This document shows, piece after piece, positions 9,539-20,340 of a DNA stretch of 64,000 nt. Where the stretch lies: positions 62,001 to 126,000 of the forward strand of contig CAVUHC010000001.1 in the NCBI GenBank assembly GCA_963741135.1. Direction: 5' to 3'. The DNA is from Gp6-AA40 sp963741135 (GTDB taxonomy: Bacteria; Acidobacteriota; Vicinamibacteria; Vicinamibacterales; UBA2999). The notes beneath the pieces were generated by a model. The model was not told the origin of the DNA. It saw nothing but the letters and a program-made list of their open reading frames with translations, and made no database searches. Every line of letters begins with the position of its first letter. The first letter of the stretch is position 1. The translations under genes and the position numbers were made by a program.

Positions 9539-12269
9539 ATGACCCTCGGCCGATTCAACCGTTTGACGCAGATGACGTTCGACGAATGCGCGTGGCGCGC
9601 ACGCGTCGTCGCCCGCACGGCCGCAGACCGGTTCGCATGTCAGGCTTCGCGCTCCGCGATGGGAACGCGAGGATCTCGCAGCACGCGCTGGCGCCGCCGC
9701 GTCATGGACACGGAGATGCGCGGCGCCATCGCACGAAAGGACTGGGCCGCGGTTCATGACAGCCTCGCGCACCGTCTGCGACACCGCGAGCCGCGCTTCG
9801 CGCTCGATCCGGCGGCCGCACGCGGCGTGCGCGACGCCGTGCTCGTCGCGCTGGCCGTCTGCCGCCGCAGACGCGGCGGCACGCGCGGATCGCATCCTCG
9901 ACGGCCGCTACGACCTCCTCGGGTATCGCGGTCTGACGTTCGCACTGGCACCATCGAGCCATCGCACAGGCGTGTCCAGTGTCGACTGGCATTTCGATCC
10001 CGTGCACCGGCGCCGCGCGCCGCAGATGTGCTGGGCCGACGTGCCGTACCTCGACCCGTCCGTCGGCGATCACAAGATCATCTGGGAGCTGAATCGTCAC
10101 CAGCACTGGCTGCAGCTCGGACGCGCATCGTGGCTCACCGGCGACCCGCGGTACGCGGCGGCAATCATCGAGCAGCTCGGAGAGCTGGCTCGCCGCGAAT
10201 CCGCCGCTCGTCGGCATCAACTGGGCGAGCATGCTGGAGATCGGCTTCCGCTCGATCTCGTGGACGTGGGCGATCCAGTTCCTCCTGGCGGATGTCGCTC
10301 GCGGAACCGGAGGGTCCGCGCCGAAGGATCAGGACACCCCCTGGCTCGTCGACATGCTCGTCGCAATCGATCGTCAGCTCACGCACGTCGAGCAGAACCT
10401 CTCGTACTACTTCAGCCCCAACACACATCTCACGGGCGAGGCGCTGGCTCTGTATGTCGTCGGTCATGCGCTGCCGGAGCTTGCGGCAAGCGCTCGATGG
10501 AGTAGCAACCGGCCGCCGGATCCTGCTGCAGGAAATCGATCGGCAGATCCTCGCCGACGGCGGCCATGCCGAGCGGTCGACGCACTACCAGCGCTACACG
10601 CTCGACTTCTATCTGCTGGCGCTGCTCACGCGCGCAGCGAGGACGGAGACGCCGAGGCGGTTTCCCGCTTTGCCGACGCCGCGACGCGGCTCGCAGAGTT
10701 CACGCGCACGATGGCCGACGATCACGGACGGCTACCGCTGATTGGCGACGATGACGGCGGGATGCTGTGGCCAATCGCGGGCCGCGAGTGCCACGACGTG
10801 CGCGACTCGCTTGCAGTCGCGGCGCTGGCCCTCGGCGCGCCCGGACCTGGCGCCCATGGGGCGTTCCCGAGGAAGCGTTCTGGGTTGCCCGAGCCTGACG
10901 CTCGAAAGGGCTCCGGCGATCGAACATGCACGACCGGACCCGGCAGCCTGGCAGTCCCGCACGCTCCCTGACACCGGCTACGTCGTCTCGCATGACGCGG
11001 CGGGTGGACATTCGGTGTTCGACGCGGGCGTGCACGGCTACATGAACGGCGGCCATGCGCACGCGGATGCACTGTCACTGACGATCTGCTCTGGCGCAAT
11101 CGTCCGCTGCTCGTCGATCCCGGCACATCGACCTACACGATGGACACACGGCTTCGCGACCGGATGCGTGGGACAGCTGAATCACAACACGGTCACGGTC
11201 GATGGCCGGCCGCAGTCAACGCCGGCGGGGCCGTTCCACTGGCGGACGACCGCCAACGGACGGCTGCACGCGTCGCGGCACAACGCCGGGTTCGACTGGG
11301 TCGAAGCCTCACATGACGGCTACTCGCCCATCGAGCATCGACGGTCGATCGTCCGGGCTGATGGCGCCGGATGGCTGGTCGTGGACGAGATCGTCGCCGC
11401 CTCGCCGAGCTTCCGAAGGCCGGCCTCGCCGAGGCCGTCACGCCATGCCGCGGGCCGTCATTCGGCTGCGACGCATTGGCACTTCGATCCGGGGTGGACG
11501 CTGAAAGCGGAGGCGCCGGACGGCTGCGCGCGACGCATGTCGAAGGCGACGAGGCGTGGCTGCTGAACGATGCGGGCGATCTGTTGCTGACACACGGCGA
11601 CGACGAGTCGGGTCTCGGATGGTTCGCGCCCGTCTACGGCACGCTCGTTCCGACGTGGACGGCACGCGTCACACGCGAAGGTGTCGCGCCGTTCTCGATG
11701 CTGACGTGGATTGGCGCGGCGGCTGAGACGACGCACGGTGCGCCGTTGCTCGAACGCATTGCGGCTACGCCCGACCCGGCCGGTCGCGCGATCGCCGCGC
11801 GCATCGTCACCGGCGACCATTCGTCGTATTTCTGCTGCGGCCAGGGGAGCCATCCTCCCGCGAGAGCCGCGCGTGCGACGTCGGCGAATATCAAACCAAC
11901 GCCCGGATGCTTCATGTCCGGACGAACGGCGATTGCCTGCTCGCGCTCGATCTCGTTGACGGGAGTCACGCGCTGACGCTCCACGATGGATGGATCAGCG
12001 TTGAGGCGGATGGACCCGTCGCCGATCTTCATGTCGCTCTCGCTGACGGCGTCCTCAGTCTCTTTGCGTCGACGCCGCCTCGGCAGCTACGCATCCAAGG
12101 CCATCTCATCGCGCGAGTGCGAACCGTCTCACTCAATGGGCGTCCGGCTCCGGACCCCGCAGGCCTCACCGAAACTCTGCTTATTCCCGGCGCTGATTGG
12201 GGCGCTCACCCGCTCTTCCATTCCGGTGCGCATTTTGCGTCGGAACTTCACGCGCCTCGTTGGGTGTGA
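9539..12269 (+). CDS. Heparinase II/III family protein (frame-disrupted)
   Basis: Alginate/heparin lyase-like two-domain protein: an N-terminal alpha/alpha toroid followed by a beta-sandwich. Evidence includes MTLGRFNRLTQMTFDECAWR at the start, the toroid segments KIIWELNRHQHWLQLGRA and MLEIGFRSISWTWAIQFLL, YYFSPNTHLTGEALALYVVG, RSTHYQRYTLDFYLLALL, and the signature GGHAHADALSLTI near 11050-11090, whose histidine is conserved in the C-terminal half. About 900 residues, longer than the typical 600-700. Heparinase II/III homologues are common in bacterial exopolysaccharide loci, where they may trim the nascent polymer. Frame changes are present near 9665, 9855, 10190, 10500, 10640, 10900, 11105, 11430, 11510 and 11840. 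The exact substrate is unknown. Confidence 0.8.
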
Positions 12270-12294
12270 AGAATTTTGCCTTTAGGGAGAGTTC

Positions 12295-12871
12295 ATGGTG
12301 ATCAAATCGACGACGCTTCGACGCAATTGGGTAATGTCGGTATTCCTCGGCGCCCTCGCGGTCGCAACGACCACCTGCGGCGGCGTCGAACCGTCACCGA
12401 CTGCACCTTCGCACGGCGACTGCGCCCGCCCCGGCGCCGGCACCCGCGCCTGCCCCGGCGCCAACACCGGCGCCTACCCCCACACCGACTCCAACCCCGA
12501 CGCCGACTCCGTCGCCGTCGAATGGCGGGGTACTGCAGGTCACGATCTCACCGAACCCGGTTCCGTACAGCAGTTCGCCGATCCCGAATTGCTCGTTGGC
12601 CAATACCTGGACGTATACCCAGACTCTGGACAACGTCGGAGGCGCGGAAATCACGCTCAGCGATCGCACTGACTACTTCGACGGCGCGTTATTCAGCACG
12701 AGGAGTGGCCTTGGCATCGTGATTCCCGCGGGCTCGAAGACAACGCTGACGACTCGGTTCTGCAGCGCCAACTCGTTCGAGCATCACACCCGCACCGACT
12801 TCACCGGTACCGATGCGAGAAACAACCGCATCAACTACAAGGGACCCGAAGTCACTTTGCGGGGGAAGTGA
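12295..12871 (+). CDS. Small lipoprotein with Pro/Thr-rich linker
   Basis: Predicted lipoprotein: a basic N-terminus, the hydrophobic stretch VMSVFLGALAVATTTCGG and a lipobox-like TTTC cysteine. It continues into a low-complexity linker of alternating Pro with Ala/Thr (about 12420-12530) and a small beta-rich C-terminal domain (LVANTWTYTQTLDNVGG, GLGIVIPAGSKTTL). One or two frame changes lie in the linker near 12430-12500. The start ATG 12295 follows a gggaga ribosome-binding site. No family recognised. The C-terminal part could be an Ig-like or DUF-type sandwich. It follows the heparinase gene by 25 bases and is probably co-transcribed. Confidence 0.6.
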
Positions 12872-12884
12872 CCTCGCACGCAGT

Positions 12885-12955
12885 TCATTGAGACGGGACA
12901 CGGAGACACGGAGAAATCGAATCTCTCCGGTCTTCGTCTCTCGGTGGCAACTAAT
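12885..12955. repeat. Inverted short-repeat element, cacggagac family (C1)
   Basis: Between the lipoprotein and asparagine synthase genes. GGGACACGGAGACACGGAG is followed, after about 10 bases, by a degenerate inverse copy (ctctccggtcttcgtctctcggtgg). It is the same family as the copies at 39040, 39290, 40620 and 41133. Confidence 0.65.
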
Positions 12956-13159
12956 TGCCTAAAAGTCCCCATCCCACCGCCGGTCCACTGCCTTTCCCCT
13001 GGTCTTGAGAAGAAATCTGGGAATTCAAAGCGAAATTACTGGCATTTCGCTTGCTGAACAGACGCAGCGTGAGCCTCATCTGGTTCTGGAAATCATCGAC
13101 GGCGCGATGCGGGCGCCGGCGAACCGTGGAATACGCCGTGCTCGTGAAGGCAGCCTGAC

Positions 13160-15083
13160 ATGTGTGGAATTGCCGGAATTGTCCGCGGATCGCGTGGCGC
13201 CCGACGACCGCGCGCGCGCCGTCGCCATGCGCGACGTCATGAGCTACCGCGGTCCCGACGGCGCGGGCCTCCACGCCGATGCGCAGGCCGTCCTCGCCCA
13301 TCGCCGTCTCAGCATCATCGACCTGGCAGGCGGACATCAGCCGCTGTCGAACGAGACTGGCGCGATCTGGGTCACCTACAACGGCGAGATCTACAACCAT
13401 CGCGACGTGCGCGCGCAGCTCGAAAGCTGCCGGTCATACCTATCGCACACGGTCGCGATACGGAAACGATCGTCCACGCGTACGAACAATGGGGCGACGA
13501 GTGCGTGCAGCGCTTCCGCGGCATGTTCGCGTTCGCCATCTGGGATGTCCGGCGCCCGCCGCCTGCTGCTCGCGCGCGATCGCCTGGGCGTCAAGCCGCT
13601 CTACTGGGCGCTCGCCGGCGATCGGCTGCTCTTCGCGTCCGAGATCAAGGGGATTCTCGGAGAGCGGCCTCGTCGCCGCGCAGACCGAATCACGCTGTGC
13701 TCTCGGAGGTGCTCGCCACGCGCGGGACCGCCGGCGTCGAGACGATGTTCGAGGGCATCTACAAGCTCCTCCCCGGGCATCGGCTGATCTTCGAGGACGG
13801 ACGCGTGCGCACGGAGCAGTACTGGGAGCTGCCGCTCGACGGCCCCGATCCGGAGCTCGACCGCGTGCGGCGACGCCGCAGCTCATCGACCGCTTCCGCG
13901 AACCTGCTGCAGGAATCCGTCCGGCTGCGGCTGATGTCCGACGTGCCGCTCGGCATGTTCCTCTCGGGCGGCATCGACAGCAGCGCAATTGCGGCGCTGA
14001 TGGCGCGCGAGATCGATCGTCCCGTCGACACCTTCTCGGTCGCGTTCGCCGATCGGCGCTTCAGCGAGCTCGAATACGCGCGCGCGGTCGCGCGGGCCAT
14101 TGGCGCCAACGCGCACGAGATCGTCATCGACGACAACGACTTCTTCGCGGCGCTGCCGCGAGCTGATCTGGCACGAGGACGAGCCGATTGCCCACCCGTC
14201 GAGCGTGCCGCTCCATTTCGTCTCGACGCTCGCGCGCCAGCACGTCGACGGTGGTCCTCACCGGCGAAGGGAGCGACGAGCTGCTGGCGGGATATGGCAA
14301 GTATCCGCGCGCCGTCATCAACTGGCGCGCAGGCGGCGTCTACGAGCGCCTCGTGCCGGCGGCCGTTCGCGCGACGGTGGCCGAATCGATCGTGCCGCGG
14401 CTGCCCGGCCAGGCGGGCCGCTACGCGCGCCGATCGTTCCTGGCGATGCCGCGCAACCGTCGGCGATGTTCCTCGACAACTTCGCGGGCATGCCGCTGCA
14501 GCCAGCAGCGCGAGCTGCTCGCGTCCGCGGCGCTGGCCGGAGGCGACCCGTACTCGTCGTCGCTCGCCTACTTCAAGGAGGTCAACGGCGCGAGCGGCAT
14601 CCTCGGACGGCTGCTGCACACCGACATCAAGACGTACCTCGTCGAGCTGCTGATGAAGCAGGACCAGATGAGCATGTCGGCGTCGATCGAGAGCCGCGTG
14701 CCGTTTCTCGATCACGTGCTCGTCGAGTTCGCCGCCCGGCTTCCCGATCGGCTGAAGCTGCGCGGCTTCACGACCAAGCGGATCCTGCGCGAGGCCGCTT
14801 CGCGGCCTGCTGCCGGACGAAATCCTCACGCGCAAGAAGATGGGGTTCCCCGTGCCGTTCGGCCAGTGGACGCGAGGCCGGTGGCAGCCCGTCGTGCGCG
14901 ACGTGCTCCTCGATCGCCGCACCCGCGAGCGCGGCCTGATCAACCCGGCCGCGGTGGAGCGCCTGCTCGACGCGCATCGCGACGGCACGCGTCGCCGGCG
15001 GCGACGCGATCTGGGCGCTCGTGAATCTCGAGCTCTGGTATCGCACCTTCATCGACGGCGAGGGCGTGCAGACGCTGCTCTGA
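13160..15083 (+). CDS. asnB: Asparagine synthase (glutamine-hydrolysing) type amidotransferase (frame-disrupted)
   Basis: Class II glutamine amidotransferase fused to an ATP-pyrophosphatase domain. MCGIAGIVRG places the catalytic Cys2 after Met removal. SYRGPDGAG and HRRLSIIDL follow, then WVTYNGEIYNH. The synthetase part has the PP-loop LGMFLSGGIDSSAIAALMA, VVLTGEGSDELLAGY, LLMKQDQMSMSASIESRVPF and the C-terminal RKKMGFPVPFGQW. About 640 residues, normal length. Such enzymes sit in exopolysaccharide loci (EpsH/exosortase-A associated amidotransferases), where they probably amidate a uronic acid, which fits the nucleotide-sugar dehydrogenase gene next door. Frame changes resolved at about 14160, 14250, 14505 and 14803 are each one extra base between otherwise perfect codons. 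Stop TGA 15081-15083. Confidence 0.9.
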
Positions 15084-15180
15084 GCCGCGACACGGGCGGA
15101 ATCGCTCGCGCCCGCCGAATCGGCGGCAGCGGCTATCTCCAGATCCCGACTGCGTAGCAGCGGAGAGGACACGGTAACGC

Positions 15181-16508
15181 ATGAAAGTCGCCGTATTCGG
15201 TCTGGGTTACGTCGGCAGCGTCTCGGCGGCGAACTTTGCCGCCGACGGCCATGACGTCATCGGCGTGGACGTCAATCCCGAGAAGGTCGCCGCGATCAAC
15301 GGCGGCCACAGCCCCATCGTCGAGCCGGGACTCGAGGAGCTGCTGCAGCAAGGCCGTCGACGACGCGCCGGCTGCGCGCGACCACGAGCACGGCGGAGGC
15401 GATTCGCCGACACCGATCTGTCGCTGATCTGCGTCGGCACGCCGAGCCGCAAGAACGGCAGCCTCGATCTGAGTTACCTGGTTCGTGTCTGCGAGCAGAT
15501 TGGCGACTGCGCTCAAGGACAAGCCGACGTATCACGTCGTCGTCGTTCGCAGCACGGTGCTTCCGGGCACGACGCACGAGCCACGTCATTCCGACGCTCG
15601 AAGCAGCACTCGGGCAAGAAATACGGTGAAGGGATTCGGTGTGTCCGTCAATCCCGAGTTCCTTCGCGAAGGGACGGCGCTGAAGGACTTCCGCCAGCCG
15701 CCGCTCACGCTCGTCGGCCACAACCATGCGCACCGACGCGGCGCCGACCAAGGCGCTGTACGACAACGTCGAGGCGCCGCTCTACAGCACCAGCATCCGC
15801 GTCGCCGAGATGATGAAGTACACGAGCAACACCTGGCACGCGGTGAAGGTCGTCTTCGCCAACGAGATCGGCAACCTCTGCAAGCGCGTCGGCAGTCGAC
15901 AGCCACGAGGTGATGGACATCTTCTGCCGCGACGAGAAGCTGAATCTGTCGCCGTACTACCTGAAGCCCGGATTCGCGTTCGGCGGTTCGTGCCTGCCCG
16001 AAAGACGTGCGCGCCCTGCAGTACCGCGCCCGGGAGGTCGACCTCGACATGCCGATGATCAACGCGCTGCTCGGGAGCAACCGGCAGCAGATCCAGCACG
16101 CGATCGATCAGATCGTCGAGACCGGCAAGAAGCGGATCGGCATCCTGGGATTCAGCTTCAAGGCCGGCACCGACGACCTGCGCGAATCACCGATGGTGAT
16201 TCTCGAGCGAGGCGCTGCTCGGCAAGGGTTACGAGCTGTGCATCTACGACCGCAACGTGTCGCTGGCGCGGCTGATGGGCGCGAACAAGGAATACATCGA
16301 GCAGCAGATTCCCCATCTGTCGCGGCATCTGTGCGACTCGATGGACGACGTCATCGCCCGTAGCGACGTCATCGTCATCGGCAACGGCGCGCCAGAGTTC
16401 GCGGAAGCGGTCGCCCGATGCCGGCCTGACCAGACGGTCATCGATCTGGTCCGCATTCCGATCGATTTCAGCACGCTCCAGGCGCAATACGATGGCATCT
16501 GCTGGTAA
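15181..16508 (+). CDS. UDP-glucose/GDP-mannose 6-dehydrogenase family (frame-disrupted)
   Basis: NAD-dependent four-electron oxidation of a nucleotide sugar to the uronic acid. N-terminal Rossmann motif KVAVFGLGYVGSVSAANFAA, then VVVVRSTVLPGTT, GVSVNPEFLREGTALKDF, MMKYTSNTWHAVKVVFANEI, the catalytic-cysteine motif FAFGGSCLPKDVRALQYRA, and the C-terminal ILGFSFKAGTDDLRESP. The SCLPKDVRAL stretch and the spacing are closer to GDP-mannose dehydrogenase (AlgD) than to UDP-glucose dehydrogenase, as I recall these families. The substrate is therefore uncertain, but mannuronate would match the beta-helix protein upstream. About ten frame changes; at 15353, 15406, 15505, 15733, 15892, 16003 and 16208 each is one added base. 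Stop TAA overlaps the next ATG (TAATG). Confidence 0.87.
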
Positions 16509-17132
16509 TGGGCCTTCGCCAGCGCCTTTGGCTTCTTCCTGACCTGGTGGGGCGCCTACCTGCTGGCGCACTTGACGCGACGATGCTCTTCTTTCTTCCG
16601 TTCGGCATCGACGCGCTCGTGATTTACCTGTCCGCGCGCAGACGGCATGTTCTTCTGGCTTTATCCAATGCTCGCGACGGCGGGATCGGTCACGGGCGCA
16701 GCCGTGACGTACTGGATCGGGACGCAAGATTGGCGAGATGGGCCTCGAGCGATTCGTGCCCGCCAGGCGGCTCGAGCGGTTTCGCACCCGCGTGCAGAAA
16801 CGGGCGCCGTGGCCATGGCCTTCGCCGCGATGCTGCCGCCGCCGTTTCCGCTGACGCCGTTCGTGCTCACGTGCGGCGCACTGGAAGTCGATCGCTGGAT
16901 TTTCTTCGGGACGTTCGCCGCCATGCGGCTGATCCGATTTGGCAGCGAGGCGGCTCTGGCGCGTGTCTACGGAGCGAGCGTGCTGCGCCTCATCGAGTCC
17001 GATCCGTTTCAGACGGTCATCATCGGGTTCATCGTCATCGCCGTCATCGGTACGGCGATCTCCGGAATGATGCTGTGGCGAAGCACGCGTCAGCCGCGTC
17101 TCAGCCCGCCTGATTCAATTCGTGATTGCTGA
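16508..17132 (+). CDS. VTT/SNARE-associated-domain membrane protein (YqaA/DedA-like)
   Basis: Integral membrane protein of the VTT superfamily, scramblase/lipid-carrier-related proteins. Segments: FGFFLTWWGAYLLAHLDA, MLFFLPFGIDALVIYLSAR, FFWLYPMLATAGSVTGAAV followed by TYWIG, then AMAFAAMLPPPFPLTPFVL (the re-entrant proline-rich motif) and a last helix VIIGFIVIAVIGTAISGMM. The start ATG 16508 overlaps the dehydrogenase stop. Two or three frame changes occur between 16560 and 16740. The last residues PPDSIRDC and the stop codon lie inside a short repeat element that begins here. Perhaps a lipid flippase for the polysaccharide pathway, but the family is broad. Confidence 0.72.
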
Positions 17133-17167
17133 TTCGTGATTGCAATTCGTTCAAGCAATCACCAATC
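17110..17167. repeat. Inverted heptamer element H2 (TGATTGC type)
   Basis: TGATTCA, TGATTGC, TGATTCG and TGATTGC units followed after six bases by CAATCACCAATCACC in inverse orientation. It forms a stem-loop. The VTT gene's stop codon lies within it. Confidence 0.7.
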
Positions 17168-17203
17168 ACCAAGGAGGGTACTTTCAGACGGTCTCGCGAC
17201 GCT

Positions 17204-17272
17204 TTGTGATCTGTTTTCCTTCGTGACCTTTGTGACCTTCGCGGTCGACCCCCTTCTTTGTGCTCGTCGTGG
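17204..17272. repeat. ttcgtgacc-type repeat (family B) after SpoIID gene
   Basis: Three degenerate 9-mers (ttcgtgacc, tttgtgacc, ttcgcggtc) ahead of the 3' end of the minus-strand SpoIID gene. It is the same family as the larger copy at 18745-18870. Confidence 0.6.
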
Positions 17273-18797
17273 CTACCGCACGGCGCGCCAGTCCCGCACC
17301 TTCTCGAGCTCGCGCGCAAAGCAGGCCCACGCCCGCGCTTCCGCTTCACGCTGCGCTGGAGCTGATACGGCAAGCATCAGCTCCGCATCCGAGGGGCACG
17401 GCGTGCGAGGCGAGACGGGGCGGGGTGCGCTGGTACCAACCTGGGAGAAGTAGCGTGCGGCGCCGACTCGCACCCAGACGGGACGACCACCGAGGGCTCC
17501 GGCAACGAGGAGCTCGGCAACCGCCATCCGCACGGATGCCTCCAGTCCCCCACGTTGTTCGAGGACGGCAACCGGGGCGAGATCGATCCTCATCCCGTCG
17601 GCGACCTCGCTCACCCACCACGGCCGGTTCGTCGCCATGCGGAAGGCGTCGAGGGTGTCGTGAAGGCGGATCGTGATCGGAAGAGCCGACGTCCCGAGCG
17701 TCTTTGCCAGATCCTCGTGCGCCCGCACCGCCATTCGTTCGAGATCGGATGCCGATACCGGCGAGGTACGCGGCACCATGACGGAAATGCCGGTCGTTCC
17801 ACGCGGCACCACGGCCGCGGCCGCAGGCGCCGGGATCCCCGCTCGCGGCGGCGACGGCGATCAGTGCGGCGGAAGGTGTCACGGCTGACAGCGGCGTCAG
17901 GTCGAGTCCCGGATAGTACTGCGCCAGGATCGCTCGTGCCGTTTCACCGCGCATCGCGCGGCGCCCGCGCGCCGATGACGCACATCCCGACGCCATGCCC
18001 GAACCCATGGCCGGTGAAACGCAGGCTGCTCACCGTTTCTGTCAACGCTGAACGCAGTGCTTCGCAGATTCGACCGCGCCAATCGCCAGCCGGAATTGTT
18101 CGCCGCCGATGACGTCGGGCCGCAACCCGGAAAGTCGGAGACGCGCAACACGTCCCGACGACGTCCGCGCATCGACGCGAATGTTCTCCAGCCGCTCGCC
18201 TTCGAAGCCAACGCGCTCGAGCGGCCGCCTGCACGTCCACGCAGCGTGAATTCGGCCGTCCACTCCGGATCGTCCTCGCACACGTCGTCCTGGCGGGAGA
18301 CGAGGTACGGATAGTCCGCGCCTGGCCAGACGTCCGCCGGCGCGCTCGGACCGTCCTCCGCACGACGCCGAGTAGAACACCTCCGCGATGTCGCCGCGAT
18401 ACGTCAGCACCTGCCCGATCGTGGCCATCGCGGCGCGGCGTGAGGACGGGTGTCGACGGACGCGGCACCTGGCAGTGCGTGCTGTCGCAGAGGTCGTAGC
18501 CGTCGCGCGCGTGGCGATCGACGTTCTTGAGCGTGTAGGTGCGGATCGCGATCGCGAGCGCCTGTTGCGCCGCGTCAGCCGCGCGTCGGCTCGCCTTCCC
18601 CGGCGAGGACGCGCGAGACGTACGACCTCGAGCGGGATCAGCGTGACGTGACCGTCCACCGTCGATCCGATGCGAAGCGTGCGGCCGCCGCTGACAGCGA
18701 CAAGATCGGGCTCGCTGATCTCAGTCTGCGCGGGAACCTGCGCGACAAGGCCACGAAGAAATACAACCACGAAGGTCACGAAGTCACGGAACGTCAA
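17273..18797 (-). CDS. SpoIID/LytB-domain secreted protein (frame-disrupted)
   Basis: Amidase-activator/lytic-transglycosylase-like SpoIID domain protein. Order: hydrophobic N-terminus MTFRDFVTFVVVFLRGLVAQ, LVAVSGGRTLRIGSTVDG, the SpoIID signatures DIAEVFYSASCGGRSE and FTGHGFGHGVGMCVIGA, then a C-terminal domain (LPITIRLHDTLDAFRMATN, GGLEASVRMAVAELLVAGAL) that resembles the helical domain of peptidase-MA-like proteins. About 505 residues. The organism need not sporulate; such proteins are common in Gram-negatives as cell-wall enzymes. Start TTG 18797 or GTG a few codons later. The whole signal peptide is encoded by a family B short repeat. Frame changes occur near 17840, 18020, 18105, 18215, 18330, 18440 and 18590. 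Confidence 0.75.
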
Positions 18798-18870
18798 AGC
18801 AAAACAAACTACTTCGTGTCCTTCGTGTCCTTCGTGGTTTAACCGTCTTCGTGTCCTTGAGCGGAATTGT
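18745..18870. repeat. Inverted cacgaagga/ttcgtgtcc element (family B) overlapping two genes
   Basis: Left arm at 18750-18795 (cacgaagaa, cacgaaggt, cacgaagtc, acggaacgt) and right arm at 18815-18860 (ttcgtgtcc, ttcgtgtcc, ttcgtggtt, ttcgtgtcc), with an A-rich spacer. The left arm encodes the SpoIID signal peptide. The right arm encodes the last residues (GHEDG) and stop of the SET gene. Confidence 0.8.
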
Positions 18871-19289
18871 CATAAGCGTCGTCTTGCACCCCGGCCGGCA
18901 TCGGCACTCGAATCATCTTCTCGCCATCGGTGTAGTAGTTGTAGGTCAGCTCTTCGCCCGGCTCGATGTTGCGTCGCCGCGCGGATCCAGATCGTCTTGC
19001 CGACGATCTGGCTGTAGCAGTTCGGCTTGCACGCGTGGTTGATGAATCGCGCGAGATTGCCGTCGACGTTTGCGTCGCGCACCCAGCGGCGATTGACGGT
19101 GAAGCACCAGATGCAGCCCTGCTCCAGGTATTTCGTTTCGCGCTTCAGGCTCTCCTTGTGGTCGATCAGTTCTCCTGCGTAATCGATGATGCGTGTGTTC
19201 TTGTTGATCGGATCGCGAGTGAAGACGCCCCACCCATGAACTTTCGAACGGCGGCGCACGATTCGCGGAAGTTTTGTGGCAGGTGGCAT
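18839..19289 (-). CDS. SET-domain protein-lysine methyltransferase-like protein
   Basis: About 150-residue SET domain, the minimal length for the fold. MPPATKLPRIVRRRSKVHGWGVF contains the first SET motif (HGWGVF). LARFINHACKPNC is the NHxCxPNC pseudoknot motif, and ELTYNYYTDGEK supplies the catalytic Tyr region after one frame change near 18972 (one extra base). It would transfer methyl from S-adenosylmethionine to a protein lysine; the substrate is unknown. Start ATG 19289. It is transcribed divergently from the radical SAM gene with only 38 bases between them and lies directly upstream of SpoIID. Its last codons and stop are formed by a family B repeat. Bacterial SET proteins are known but uncommon. 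Confidence 0.78.
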
Positions 19290-19327
19290 TGCCTCAGAGA
19301 GGATAACAGAGCATAATAGTCGTCGAT

Positions 19328-20340
19328 ATGAGTGCGCATGGTGTTGGCGGCCGCGAAATCGTCCACGCATGGGGGCGTATCCTCGCAGGTTATCGACCGA
19401 ACATTTCGATTGAGATCACGCGCGAGTGCCCACTTCGTTGTCCCGGGTGCTATGCGTACGGCGATGATCACCTGGGTGGCGACGTCACGCTTCGAGGCCT
19501 CGCCGACTACAAAGGCGACGAGCTGGTGACCCGCTTCATGGCGCTCGTCGACCGCCATCGCCCGCTCCATGTCTCGATCGTCGGCGGCGAGCCGCTCGTC
19601 CGCTACCGCGAGCTGGAACAGATTCTTCCGCAGCTCGCCGAGCGAAGGATCCATGCGCAGCTCGTGACGAGCGCGGTGCGGCCGATTCCGCGGGAGTGGG
19701 CGGCCATACCGAAGCTTCAGATTGTGACGTCCATCGACGGACTGCAGCCCGAGCACGACGCGCGTCGGACGCCCGCGACCTACGACCGGATCCTCAAACA
19801 CATCGAAGGACACCAGGTCACGGTCCACTGCACGATTACGCGGCAGCAGGTGCGGCGGGACGGCTACATCGAAGAGTTCCTTCGGACGTGGCAGGAAAAT
19901 CCGAATACCCGGCTCATCTGGATCAGCCTCTACACGCCCCAGAATGGGGAGATTTCGCCAGGAGCGCCTCACGAAAGCGGATCGCGCGAAGGTCATCGCC
20001 GACCTGCGCAGGCTGATGCCGCAGTTCTCGAAGCTGCAGATTGCTCGACGGCATGCTCAAGGTCTTCGAGAAGCCGCCGGAGTCACCGGAGGACTGCGTC
20101 TTCGCGAAGACGACAGACTGCTATTCTGCCGACCTGGAGCGCCGCATCATGCCGTGCCAGTTTGGAGGTAACCCGGACTGCTCGAACTGCGGGTGTATGG
20201 CATCGGCGGGGCTCGAAGCGATCGGTCGCCATCGGCTGGGCGGCGGCATCCGCGTCGGACGCATCTTTTACGCGTCGCTTCGCGTGGGACGCGCGGTCGA
20301 AAGGCTTCGAACGACCGGGAGTTCCGCCGCAGGGATTTAG
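19328..20340 (+). CDS. Radical SAM protein with extra Cys-rich C-terminus
   Basis: Radical S-adenosylmethionine enzyme. The cluster motif CPLRCPGCYAYGDDHLGG (CxxxCxxC) is at about residues 38-55, followed by VSIVGGEPLVRYRELEQIL (GGEP) and a normal TIM-barrel continuation (LQIVTSIDGLQPEHDARR). After two frame changes (about 19965 and 20043) the C-terminal third reads MPCQFGGNPDCSNCGCMASA, with four cysteines that could hold an auxiliary cluster as in SPASM-like proteins. The preceding DCVFAKTTDCYSADL adds two more. About 335 residues. Substrate unknown. Divergent from the SET gene. The stop TAG overlaps the stop of the convergent phospholipase-D-like gene. Confidence 0.8.
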
